A DNA stretch of 7,538 bases from the NCBI GenBank assembly GCA_041494805.1, contig JBGQBN010000093.1, positions 1 to 7,538 of the forward strand. Reading direction: 5' to 3'. A program made the translations under genes and the position numbers. Shown here piece after piece: positions 1 to 6,123 of the stretch (positions are counted from its first letter, which is position 1; the number at the start of each line of letters is the position of its first letter). This DNA is from JBGQBN01 sp041494805. Its GTDB lineage: Bacteria; Acidobacteriota; Terriglobia; Terriglobales; Acidobacteriaceae. The notes under the pieces were generated by a model that was not told the DNA's origin, made no database searches, and was given only the letters and a program-made list of their open reading frames with translations.

Positions 1-908
1 CTCTTAATCGGGCCGCCCAGCGAGAACCCGTACTGATCGCGCGTATGGTCCGGCTTCTCTCCCGAGTTGAAGAAATCGCGCGCATCAAATACCGCCCGCT
101 GGCCGTACCACCATCCGCTGCCGTGGAACTTGTTGGTGCCCTGCTTCAGCACGACATTCAGCAAGGTACCGCCGTTATTGCCATACTCAGCCGAAAAACT
201 GTTGTTCTGGACCTTGAACTCCTGCACGATCTCCACCGAGGGCGAGTAATAGACGTTGGAGTTCCCGCCCTCGCCCTGCTCGGGCGCGCTGATCGGGTTG
301 CCATCCAGCCGCACTTCCGCAGTGGCATTGCGCTGTCCGTTCGAGACAAAATTGGTGCCGGCGGGATAGTCGTCCTGGATACCCACACCCGTCGTCTCCG
401 TCACTCCGCCCGCCAGAAACACCAGCCCAAAAATACTGCGATTATAGAGCGGGATGTCGCGCACGTATTCATTGGTGACGTTGGTCCCGATGGCGGCACT
501 TTCAGTGTCGAGCAACGGTGCCGTTTGGGTCACCTCCACCGTTGTGATAACCCCCAGCGGGTGCAGGGAAAAGTCGACTGTGGCTTGCTGGTCAACCTGC
601 AGCACCACATTCTTTTTCTCCATTCCCTGGAAGCCGGTGGCTTCGCCCCGGATCGTGTAAACCGCGGGGTGCAGACCGGCGAAGAGATAGAGCCCGCGGT
701 CGTCGCTGTGCGCCGTCATCGAGATACCGGTGCCGTCGTTGGTGATGGTGATGGTAGCGTTCTGCACCACCGCTCCAGTCTGGTCTGTGACCACACCGCG
801 GACCTGGGCCGTGTAACTCGCCTGGCCAAAGGCTGCGGAAACGACCAGGACCAAACCAATCGTGATCAGGCACCCGGCCGTGCGGGGGGACTTGACAAGA
901 CTGGGCAT
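1..908 (-). CDS. Oar-like TonB-dependent receptor, N-terminal part (cut by window edge)
   Basis: Reading the minus strand from ATG at 908 gives 302 uninterrupted codons that leave the window without a stop, so only the N-terminal part is present. Residues 1-28 look like a Sec signal peptide: a basic start (K6, R9), a hydrophobic stretch L14-A26, and likely cleavage after A-F-G. About 33-115 is a carboxypeptidase-regulatory-like beta-sandwich (QVRGVVTDQTGAVV, later GLYLFAGLHPAVYTI). About 125-265 matches the TonB plug region, with RDIPLYNRSIF, FVSNGQRNATAEVRLDGN and the EYGNNGG segment typical of Oar-like receptors. The beta-barrel would lie beyond the edge. The start is well supported by AAGGAG five bases upstream (minus strand, 914-919). 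In this family the protein sits in the outer membrane and is thought to take up large substrates such as glycans or peptides; the substrate cannot be told here. It is divergent from the next gene. Confidence 0.9.
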   Translation of the reverse strand, partial: MPSLVKSPRTAGCLITIGLVLVVSAAFGQASYTAQVRGVVTDQTGAVVQNATITITNDGTGISMTAHSDDRGLYLFAGLHPAVYTIRGEATGFQGMEKKNVVLQVDQQATVDFSLHPLGVITTVEVTQTAPLLDTESAAIGTNVTNEYVRDIPLYNRSIFGLVFLAGGVTETTGVGIQDDYPAGTNFVSNGQRNATAEVRLDGNPISAPEQGEGGNSNVYYSPSVEIVQEFKVQNNSFSAEYGNNGGTLLNVVLKQGTNKFHGSGWWYGQRAVFDARDFFNSGEKPDHTRDQYGFSLGGPIK

Positions 909-913
909 ACGAT

Positions 914-919
914 CTCCTT
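914..919 (-). promoter_or_regulatory. Ribosome binding site of the TonB-dependent receptor
   Basis: On the minus strand AAGGAG lies five bases before the ATG at 908. It fixes the start of the receptor, which is otherwise defined only by its signal peptide. Confidence 0.7.
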
Positions 920-976
920 CGATGCCCGACTGCGAGCTCGTCGCGCGCCTGGGCCATGCTCTACAAATACGCCACT

Positions 977-990
977 TCGCAGCGCTGCGA
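977..990. repeat. Perfect 14-bp palindrome in the receptor leader
   Basis: The bases TCGCAGCGCTGCGA read identically on both strands. The element lies about 70 bases upstream of the receptor ATG, where an operator or a leader-RNA hairpin could act. It could bind a dimeric regulator, but no known operator consensus is recognised and no promoter could be placed beside it. A chance GC-rich palindrome is possible. Confidence 0.45.
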
Positions 991-1079
991 TTTGGTTTTG
1001 AACTATTACGAATCTGATCTTCTCTCACGGAGCCAGGCGCGATTTGGGGCGTTGCCGGAAACACCAACGGGAGGGATGG

Positions 1080-1096
1080 CGGCCCGTTCCGGGCCG
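1080..1096. repeat. Seven-bp inverted repeat with three-base loop
   Basis: CGGCCCG at 1080-1086 pairs perfectly with CGGGCCG at 1090-1096 around the loop TTC. No T-run follows on either strand, so it is not a classical intrinsic terminator. It lies between two divergent genes, where a terminator would not be expected. Its role is unknown. Confidence 0.4.
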
Positions 1097-1275
1097 ACCT
1101 GCCGCCGGAGGACAACGGCTTGGATTCGCCACGACGGCGTCCACCCTCGCTCAGCATGAGAGGGTTCCTTGGCCCCCTCTCTGGCCGGCATGAATCACGG
1201 AGTGCTTTTCCGGTGGAGTGGGACCGTTTATGCTGTATAGTTACGAACACTTACTTTTACTTTCGTTTTAGAGCG

Positions 1276-1587
1276 TTGTCAAGAGAAAGCTTTCTTGACG
1301 TTCTCTTTTCCTTCACCAAAGAGATAGAAGGCAGAGTTTATGTGGACATCGGGAAGAGCGCGAAAGAGGTCGCGCTCCTGATTCTGTGGACGATATACCC
1401 GCGCCGGATGGGTAGCGCCGAGTTGGAAGCCTCCGTGGTGAGGCACGACTACAGCGGAAAAAACGCGCACCTGGCAGTGTCGCGGCTCGCTGGCTACGTC
1501 GATGACGACGGGAGAGGGAACCTGCGGCTACGAAACAGCGGAGTGAAGAAAGCTGAAGAGCTCATCTCCAAGGCTTCCCTCGGGTAG
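1276..1587 (+). CDS. Small hypothetical protein, probable winged-helix fold
   Basis: The frame ends at TAG 1585-1587. From TTG 1276 it encodes about 103 residues. The C-terminal 80 residues have the pattern of a winged helix-turn-helix: a hydrophobic helix (EVALLILWTIY), then SAELEASV, a putative recognition helix around KNAHLAVSRLAGYV, and a wing-like turn DDGRGNLRLRNSG followed by a terminal helix. No named family was recognised. The start is uncertain. The frame is open back to TTG 1120 (GGAGG eight bases upstream) and holds an ATG at 1156 and a GTG at 1213; GTG 1342 has AGAAGG about ten bases before it. I prefer about 1276 because the protein-like composition begins there. A DNA-binding or protein-protein role is inference only. 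It stands alone, divergent from the receptor and about 400 bases before the kinase gene. Confidence 0.5.
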   Translation: MSRESFLDVLFSFTKEIEGRVYVDIGKSAKEVALLILWTIYPRRMGSAELEASVVRHDYSGKNAHLAVSRLAGYVDDDGRGNLRLRNSGVKKAEELISKASLG

Positions 1588-1626
1588 CTCAGTGCATGGC
1601 TAGGTGCTCAGGGGAGGGCTCAGTCG

Positions 1627-1650
1627 CGCCGGACGCTACGAAGTCCGGCG
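1627..1650. terminator. Possible transcription terminator hairpin after the winged-helix gene
   Basis: CGCCGGAC at 1627-1634 pairs perfectly with GTCCGGCG at 1643-1650 around an eight-base loop, 39 bases after the stop codon at 1587. The position fits a terminator. The following bases (ATGCCCTTCC) are only mildly pyrimidine-rich and lack a T-run, so it would be a weak or atypical one. It may instead be part of a larger folded RNA. Confidence 0.35.
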
Positions 1651-1966
1651 ATGCCCTTCCTTATCACGGCTATGATGCAACCCACACACGGCTCGATCAC
1701 CTAGCTTAAGCGCCGACAAAAAAACGTTCTGGTTTTCTGTGCCATTACCCCTGCCAAATAAAAATCTCTAAGTCACTGATCTTACAAGTGTAGGCATCCC
1801 AGTTTCTGCTGTGCGGAAAGTACATGGTTTACGCACGCGGTAGCGGTAGTCCCAGTTTCCAGGACAACCCAGGCTGCCGCCCCCCTTCCTGTGAGTGGAG
1901 ACTTTTGGCTCCTTCTTGTCGATTCCTTTACGCCAATGGCCTAGAATGGGCGCGTGAGGTGAGGGG

Positions 1967-1972
1967 AAGGAG
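1967..1972 (+). promoter_or_regulatory. Ribosome binding site of the kinase gene
   Basis: AAGGAG lies in a longer purine stretch (GAGGGGAAGGAG) and ends 12 bases before the ATG at 1985. This spacing is longer than usual. No other in-frame ATG lies nearby before residue 30, inside the glycine-rich loop, so 1985 remains the best start. Confidence 0.5.
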
Positions 1973-1984
1973 TTACTTTCCTCC

Positions 1985-4270
1985 ATGGCCAGCCGGGCGT
2001 CAGGCCAGGATTTGCTCATCGGCATCGAGCTGGGCCACTACCGCATCGTCGAGAGGATCGGCGCCGGCGGCATGGGAGAAGTCTATCGCGCCCGCGACGA
2101 GCACCTCGCCCGTGATGTTGCCATCAAAGTCCTTCCGCCCGGTACGCTCGTCAACGAATCGGCCCGTAAACATTTCCGCAAAGAAGCTCTGATTCTCTCG
2201 CAGCTCAACCATCCCAATGTCGCCACCATTCATGACTTCGACACGCAGAAGGGCGTGGACTTCCTGGTGATGGAGTACATCCCCGGAATCACACTCAGCG
2301 AGAAGGTGGCTGCCGGATCGCTGCCGGAGAAGGAAGTCCTCCGCCTGGGCGTGCAACTCGCGGAAGGTTTGGCCGCGGCCCATGACCACGGGGTCGTTCA
2401 TCGTGACCTGAAGCCCGGCAACCTGCGACTGACCGGCGACGGACGGCTGAAGATTCTGGACTTCGGGCTGGCGAAGCTGCGGCTTCCCGTCACGGACAGT
2501 GCGGCGACGGAGAGTCTTAGCGAAATGCAAACGATGGCCGGAACTCTGCCCTACATGGCGCCGGAGCAGTTGCTGGGCGAAGAGATCGACGCTCGCACTG
2601 ACATTCACGCTGCCGGCTCCGTCCTGTACGAGATGGCCACGGGGCGGCACCCGTTCGCTGACGTGGAACACTCGCAAATCATCGGCGCCATCCTGGGCAG
2701 GCCACCAGTACCGCCCACTACGCTGAACTCCAAGTTGTCCCCCAAGCTGGCGGACATCATTCTGAAGTGCCTGGAGAAGGACGCAGAGAACCGCTACCAG
2801 TCAGCAAAAGAATTGCAGGTAGACTTGCGGCGGCTCACCTCGCACGCGTCCGCAGCAAGCGTGGCTACTCTCGCCATTCGCAGGCGAGGTCGTTCGAAAC
2901 GCATCAGATCAGTCGCTGTGCTGCCGCTTACCAATTTTTCCCGCGATCCCGAGCAGGAGTACTTTGCCGATGGAATGACTGAGGCCTTGATCTGCGATCT
3001 GGCCAAGCTCCGGGCTGTGAAAATCACGTCCCGAACCTCGGTGATGCGCTACAAGGGAACCGGAACCCCGCTGCCCCAGATTGCCGAGGAACTGAACGTC
3101 GACGCGGTGGTGGAAGGTTCGGTAATGCGGGTCGGTCCGCGTGTGCGCATTACAGCCCAACTCATCCACGCTGCCACCGATACGCACCTATGGGCGGAGA
3201 GCTACGAGCGCGATTTTGAGGACGTGCTCCTCGTGCAGGGCGAGATTGCGCGGGCCATAGTCCGGGAGATCCATGCTGTCGTAGCGCCGGAAGAAGCAAG
3301 GGGATTGAAGCGCGCACGCCGCGTCAATCCTGACGCCTATGAGGCTTATCTCAAGGGCCGCTTTCATTGGTACAAACTTTCCCGAGAGCATCTGGATACT
3401 GCTTTGGAGTACTTCCAACTCGTCCTGGAGAAAGATCCCAGCTACGCGCTGGCGTATGTGGGTATTGCCGCGGTGTGGTGTTCTCGCGGGGATTGTGGGC
3501 TCGTGCCACCCCGGGAGGCATTTCCGAAAGCAGAAGCGGCCGCGCTGAAAGCGATTGAGCTGGATGACTCGCTCGCCGAAGCGCATGTAAGCCTGGGCAT
3601 GATCAGAGCCGTCGATTGGGACTGGGACGAAGCCGTGAAAGAGTACCAACGGGCCATCGAGCTCACACCCAACTCGGGCGAGGCACACTTCTTCCTCTCG
3701 GATTTGTTGCTCTCGCGGCGACGTCCCGAGGAATGGAAGGTACATGTTGAGCGAGCCCTGGAATTAGACCCGCTCAATGTCTTTTTTCAGTGTTTCTACG
3801 GTTGGCACCTGCTCTACCTGCGCCGGTATGACGAGGCGATCGCCGAACTCCGCAAGACGCTCAGAACCGAGCCGAGTTTCCCGGCGGCGCATTTGCGCCT
3901 ATGGGGCGCCTTCTGCCAAAAGGGAATGTACGAGGAAGCAGTGGCAGAAGCGAAGACGTTTTTTGAAGTGTTGGGGGACAAGGAAGTTGTGCAAGCTCTA
4001 CAGCGCGGCTACATCGATGGCGGTTACTCAGGGGCGATGCGTCAGGCGGCAGAGACGCTGAGCGAGCGTTCCCATCTAACCTACGTTCAACCCACCCAGA
4101 TCGCGCGCCTTTACGCTCACGCGGGTGACAGAGACCATGCCCTGCAGTGGCTGGAGAAGGCCTACGAGGAGCGCCTCCCCGCCATGCTTCATCTCGGTGT
4201 GGATTTGGATTGGAATACTCTGCGGGGCGAGCCACGCTTCCAGGATTTGATCCGTCGTGTGAATCTTTAG
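1985..4270 (+). CDS. Ser/Thr protein kinase with TolB-like domain and TPR repeats
   Basis: A 761-residue three-part protein. Residues 19-284 are a complete Hanks-type kinase. It has the glycine loop IGAGGMGEVY (25-34), the VAIK lysine K48, the helix-C glutamate E67, HRDLKPGN (139-146) with catalytic D141, DFG (159-161), a Ser/Thr-rich activation loop, APE (192-194), D206 and R270, so it should be active. Residues 307-430 resemble the TolB-N-terminal-like domain that follows signalling domains in cyclases and CadC-like regulators (SVAVLPLTNFS, YFADGMTEAL, VDAVVEGSV, LWAESYERDF). Residues 445-761 form TPR-type helical repeats, for example EAHVSLGMIRAVDWDWDEAV and AHFFLSDLLLSRR. No transmembrane segment is visible between the kinase and TolB-like parts, only a short basic linker (RRRGRSKR), so it is probably cytoplasmic, with the TPRs as a partner-binding platform. 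Substrates are unknown. A DinB-like gene follows 24 bases later. Confidence 0.95.
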   Translation: MASRASGQDLLIGIELGHYRIVERIGAGGMGEVYRARDEHLARDVAIKVLPPGTLVNESARKHFRKEALILSQLNHPNVATIHDFDTQKGVDFLVMEYIPGITLSEKVAAGSLPEKEVLRLGVQLAEGLAAAHDHGVVHRDLKPGNLRLTGDGRLKILDFGLAKLRLPVTDSAATESLSEMQTMAGTLPYMAPEQLLGEEIDARTDIHAAGSVLYEMATGRHPFADVEHSQIIGAILGRPPVPPTTLNSKLSPKLADIILKCLEKDAENRYQSAKELQVDLRRLTSHASAASVATLAIRRRGRSKRIRSVAVLPLTNFSRDPEQEYFADGMTEALICDLAKLRAVKITSRTSVMRYKGTGTPLPQIAEELNVDAVVEGSVMRVGPRVRITAQLIHAATDTHLWAESYERDFEDVLLVQGEIARAIVREIHAVVAPEEARGLKRARRVNPDAYEAYLKGRFHWYKLSREHLDTALEYFQLVLEKDPSYALAYVGIAAVWCSRGDCGLVPPREAFPKAEAAALKAIELDDSLAEAHVSLGMIRAVDWDWDEAVKEYQRAIELTPNSGEAHFFLSDLLLSRRRPEEWKVHVERALELDPLNVFFQCFYGWHLLYLRRYDEAIAELRKTLRTEPSFPAAHLRLWGAFCQKGMYEEAVAEAKTFFEVLGDKEVVQALQRGYIDGGYSGAMRQAAETLSERSHLTYVQPTQIARLYAHAGDRDHALQWLEKAYEERLPAMLHLGVDLDWNTLRGEPRFQDLIRRVNL

Positions 4271-4282
4271 CACTGGCTTCAT

Positions 4283-4288
4283 AGGAGG
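4283..4288 (+). promoter_or_regulatory. Consensus ribosome binding site of the DinB-like gene
   Basis: AGGAGG lies six bases before the ATG at 4295. The GTG at 4289, six bases further upstream in the same frame, abuts this site and cannot be the start that uses it, so 4295 is chosen. The strong site in the short gap after the kinase gene fits translation from a shared transcript. Confidence 0.75.
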
Positions 4289-4294
4289 GTGTTT

Positions 4295-4822
4295 ATGACC
4301 AATCGCGAATTTTTTATTCGCTGCTGGGAAGACGAGTATCCGGTGTTCCTGAAGACATTCAAGGCAGTGCCCGCCGACCGGCTGGAATACCGGCCGGACC
4401 CGAACTCGCGCTCCGCTGGCGATCTGGTGTGGTTGCAGGTCGTAGAAAAGCGGTGCTGGATCGAGCTGCTGGAGACCGGGCAGATCAACTGGAAGGTGCC
4501 CCCACCCGCCATGAATCTCGCTGAAATGATCGCCGCCTACGAGAAAGATCACCGGGAACTGGCCCCGCGCCTGAAGAACGTGGACGAGACAAGCTGGGAG
4601 CGGAAGGTTACCCAGTTTGTGGTGGACGGCCGAGTATTCTTCGAGACCAGCCTGGGCCACATGTTCTGGCTCGGTCTGTTTGATGCCATCCATCATCGCG
4701 GCCAACTCAGTGTGTATATTCGTCCGATGGGCGGCAAGGTGCCTGCCATCTATGGTCCCTCGGCAGATGATGAGGTTGACCTTCACCAGCCGATGCTTGC
4801 TGAGTGGTGTGTTGCGTCCTGA
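4295..4822 (+). CDS. DinB/YfiT-like four-helix metalloenzyme-type protein
   Basis: A 175-residue protein of the usual DinB/YfiT length. The strongest family mark is LFDAIHHRGQLSVYIR (128-143), followed by GGKVPAIYGPSAD (146-158), the typical end of DinB-like proteins in Acidobacteria. Helix one (REFFIRCWEDEYPVFLKTFKAVP) and the RSAGDLVW segment (39-46) also fit. In typical relatives a metal-binding histidine follows this W; here the residues are L47 and Q48, and D130 stands where some relatives have another His, so the metal site is atypical and activity is doubtful. Family members include thiol transferases and hydrolases, but most are uncharacterised; the name comes from DNA-damage-inducible dinB of Bacillus. 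It lies 24 bases after the kinase gene with its own strong ribosome site, so co-transcription is likely, though a functional link is only inferred. Confidence 0.88.
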   Translation: MTNREFFIRCWEDEYPVFLKTFKAVPADRLEYRPDPNSRSAGDLVWLQVVEKRCWIELLETGQINWKVPPPAMNLAEMIAAYEKDHRELAPRLKNVDETSWERKVTQFVVDGRVFFETSLGHMFWLGLFDAIHHRGQLSVYIRPMGGKVPAIYGPSADDEVDLHQPMLAEWCVAS

Positions 4823-4871
4823 AAACCATAGAAAGCGCTGGATCGTGGCGACATTCACCGAGGCTGCCAGG

Positions 4872-4892
4872 GCGCGTGCTGAGTTCACGCGC
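4872..4892. terminator. Possible terminator hairpin after the kinase-DinB pair
   Basis: GCGCGTG (4872-4878) pairs perfectly with CACGCGC (4886-4892) around a seven-base loop. Its place fits the end of the kinase operon, but no T-run follows, so an intrinsic terminator is not proven. Confidence 0.3.
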
Positions 4893-5022
4893 AAGACGCC
4901 GCGTTTGGATAAGAACCAACTCCACGTGGGACGCAGAGAATGGGGAACGCGCTCTCATGACAGGAGTTTGCGGATCCGGACCCGCGCACCGGGGGATGTG
5001 TAGTCGCCTACTCGGAAACTGA

Positions 5023-5044
5023 GCCGAAAAGATTTGTTTTCGGC
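5023..5044. repeat. Eight-bp stem-loop upstream of the small membrane-protein gene
   Basis: GCCGAAAA (5023-5030) pairs perfectly with TTTTCGGC (5037-5044) around the loop GATTTG. The arm TTTT is inside the stem, and the bases after it (ACAAGTC) are not T-rich. Read on either strand it resembles a bidirectional terminator core, but it lacks the tail. It may end the upstream transcript or sit in the leader of the next gene at 5078. Confidence 0.4.
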
Positions 5045-5077
5045 ACAAGTCGTGCGGAAAACGGAACGGTTCTTCAG

Positions 5078-5386
5078 ATGATCCTAAAAGCAGTCGCCTA
5101 TTTTCTTGTGGCCATGTTCGCGCTGATAGGTGTTCTGACGACAACTCTGTACCTCTATGCAAGCATAGCGTTGGGAGAATTTCGCAGCGTACGGGTAGGC
5201 TGGCAAACCATAATCCCTTGCATTGTACTGGGTGCTCTGTTTGTTGCTTACAAAACCAGAAAACGAGTTGTGAACAACGGCGAAGTGTACCGTCCTCGAC
5301 CATCGTTGTTTCGTAACGCCATCCCGAGCGAACGTATTCACAAAACGCGCCAAGTATCCCCCGCTCAGAACTCCCGGTCAATATGA
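5078..5386 (+). CDS. Small hypothetical two-helix membrane protein
   Basis: The ATG at 5078 opens 102 codons. Residues 5-32 (AVAYFLVAMFALIGVLTTTL and on) and 42-58 (WQTIIPCIVLGALFVAY) are hydrophobic and long enough to cross the membrane. The second ends in KTRKR, so by the positive-inside rule both termini should be cytoplasmic with a short outer loop (GEFRSVRVG). The tail of about 43 residues is polar and basic. No family was recognised. The ribosome site is poor (GGAACGG about nine bases upstream). Codon use is less GC-biased than in the kinase gene, which may mean a young or transferred gene or a false one. The helical pattern is the main support. It stands between the kinase-DinB pair and the lipoprotein gene with no clear operon. 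Confidence 0.5.
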   Translation: MILKAVAYFLVAMFALIGVLTTTLYLYASIALGEFRSVRVGWQTIIPCIVLGALFVAYKTRKRVVNNGEVYRPRPSLFRNAIPSERIHKTRQVSPAQNSRSI

Positions 5387-5585
5387 AAAGTCTTGCGCAC
5401 TCGGGCTGACTTCGGCCTACTCTGGGGAGTCAAAGCGACTTGGCCCGCACATACTTTTGCCGGAAATGTTATGCCGGTTCTCCACGCGAACCCAAATGAA
5501 CTCTGTGGTTTAGAGCTAACATCCAGCCTGGTGTTCGCGTTCTTGGGTCGCAACTTTTGGGGGTGCAAGGGGTTCCTTGAAGTAT

Positions 5586-5593
5586 GGAAGGAG
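5586..5593 (+). promoter_or_regulatory. Ribosome binding site of the lipoprotein gene
   Basis: GGAAGGAG lies seven bases before the ATG at 5601. It sets this start over the TTG at 5577, which would precede the site and place extra residues before the signal peptide. Confidence 0.75.
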
Positions 5594-5600
5594 TACTCCC

Positions 5601-6053
5601 ATGAAACAGGTGGTATGGGCAATGCTGGTGGCGCTGGGGCTAATGCTCGGAGGGTGTGGGGGAGGAGGATCGAGCAGTTCCGGCAACATCAACGGCAATT
5701 GGACGGCAACGCTGACGAACTCGGATGGATCGCCGGCCTTCGCCTTCACGACATCTTTCACTCAGGGCAGTGGCACTTCGGTGAGCGTCACGGGTTTTAC
5801 TTTCACCACAAACTCATCCTGCTTTGCTTCACAAACAAGTGAGACCGGAACATTCGCCCTCACCGGGAACTTCAACGGAGATGTGAGGGGGACGTTCGGA
5901 TTGGTGATTTCGACGATGTTCCCGCCACCTCAGACCAACAACGTGCTTACCCTGCAGGGAACTGTGAACAACAACACAATCTCCGGGACCTGGGTTCTGA
6001 CCGGCGTTTCGGGCTGCACTGGAAATGGAAGCTTCACGATCACGAAGATGTGA
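5601..6053 (+). CDS. Predicted small beta-rich lipoprotein
   Basis: A 150-residue protein that starts with a lipoprotein signal peptide: K2, a hydrophobic core VVWAMLVALGLML, and a lipobox L16-G17-G18-C19. Cleavage before C19 should leave a lipid-anchored protein, probably on the periplasmic side of the outer or inner membrane. A flexible GGGG-SSSS-G linker follows. Residues 30-150 alternate polar and hydrophobic residues with many Thr/Ser/Asn/Gly, as in a small beta-barrel or sandwich: GNWTATLTNSDGSPAFAF near the start and SGTWVLTGVSGCTGNGSF at the end. C74 and C139 are the only other cysteines and could form a disulfide. No function is known to me for such proteins. The ATG is set by GGAAGGAG seven bases upstream. 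It is convergent with the Crp/Fnr gene. Confidence 0.85.
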   Translation: MKQVVWAMLVALGLMLGGCGGGGSSSSGNINGNWTATLTNSDGSPAFAFTTSFTQGSGTSVSVTGFTFTTNSSCFASQTSETGTFALTGNFNGDVRGTFGLVISTMFPPPQTNNVLTLQGTVNNNTISGTWVLTGVSGCTGNGSFTITKM

Positions 6054-6123
6054 AAAGGATTAACTGTCGTAAACAGGCGATTACACCAGTTGAGAATTAC
6101 TGCTGAAATGGCGATGTTACAAC

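Larger units (their letters stand above)
909..1275. other. Divergent intergenic region between receptor and winged-helix gene
   Basis: About 370 bases separate the receptor start from the most credible start of the rightward small gene. The stretch holds the receptor ribosome site, a 14-bp perfect palindrome (977-990), a GC-rich hairpin (1080-1096) and an AT-richer patch from about 1225 to 1275. A TATAGT hexamer at 1236-1241 could be a -10 element for the rightward gene, but no good -35 stands at the right distance. An open frame continues upstream of 1276 to a TTG at 1120, which has GGAGG eight bases before it. Its translation there (Arg/Pro-rich, then aromatic) does not look like a natural protein, so I treat this part as probably non-coding. 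Confidence 0.5.
1588..1984. other. Intergenic region and leader of the kinase gene
   Basis: About 400 bases without a convincing gene. The left half holds an 8-bp stem-loop (1627-1650) nested inside an 8-bp inverted repeat (1599-1606 with 1698-1705). The middle, 1715-1800, is AT-richer and includes a run of seven A. The 10-mer TCCCAGTTTC occurs at 1797-1806 and again at 1850-1859. The right end carries a purine-rich ribosome site before the kinase ATG. Open frames on both strands here have no protein-like features. Confidence 0.5.
4823..5077. other. Intergenic region with two stem-loops
   Basis: About 255 bases without a credible gene. A 7-bp stem (4872-4878 with 4886-4892, seven-base loop) starts 49 bases after the DinB-like stop, and an 8-bp A/T-containing stem (5023-5044) lies just before the small membrane-protein gene. 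Neither is followed by a T-run. A short open frame here is rich in Arg/Ser/Trp without domain pattern and is regarded as spurious. Confidence 0.45.

Noticed and set aside
592..957. Minus-strand open frame of 121 codons with a His-rich stretch
   Set aside because: It is a shifted frame of the receptor gene; the His run comes from the same bases that encode a Thr/Ile-rich beta strand.
45..1001. Long plus-strand open frame of 318 codons
   Set aside because: It lies antisense to the receptor gene, whose minus-strand frame has a signal peptide, known domains and a ribosome site. The plus-strand translation shows no domain pattern.
1581..1610. tRNA-like bases GGGTAGCTCAGTGC
   Set aside because: The D-arm-like string is present, but no matching acceptor stem, anticodon arm or TTCGAAT-type T-loop lies at the right distance.
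1916..1947. Promoter-like TTGTCG and TAGAAT before the kinase gene
   Set aside because: The 20-base spacer is too long for a standard sigma-70 promoter, so it is not annotated.
2000..2677. Minus-strand open frame of 225 codons
   Set aside because: It is antisense to the kinase domain, which has every expected catalytic motif. Long antisense frames are common in GC-rich genes.
4076..4894. Minus-strand open frame of 272 codons
   Set aside because: It is antisense to the end of the kinase gene and the whole DinB-like gene, both supported by domains and a consensus ribosome site.
4707..5381. Minus-strand open frame of 224 codons
   Set aside because: It overlaps the DinB-like gene and the small membrane-protein frame. 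Its translation is rich in Cys, Arg and His without domain pattern, and no ribosome site was seen.
5393..5842. Plus-strand open frame of 149 codons overlapping the lipoprotein gene
   Set aside because: It shares the region in another frame; the lipoprotein frame has a lipobox and a ribosome site, this one has neither.
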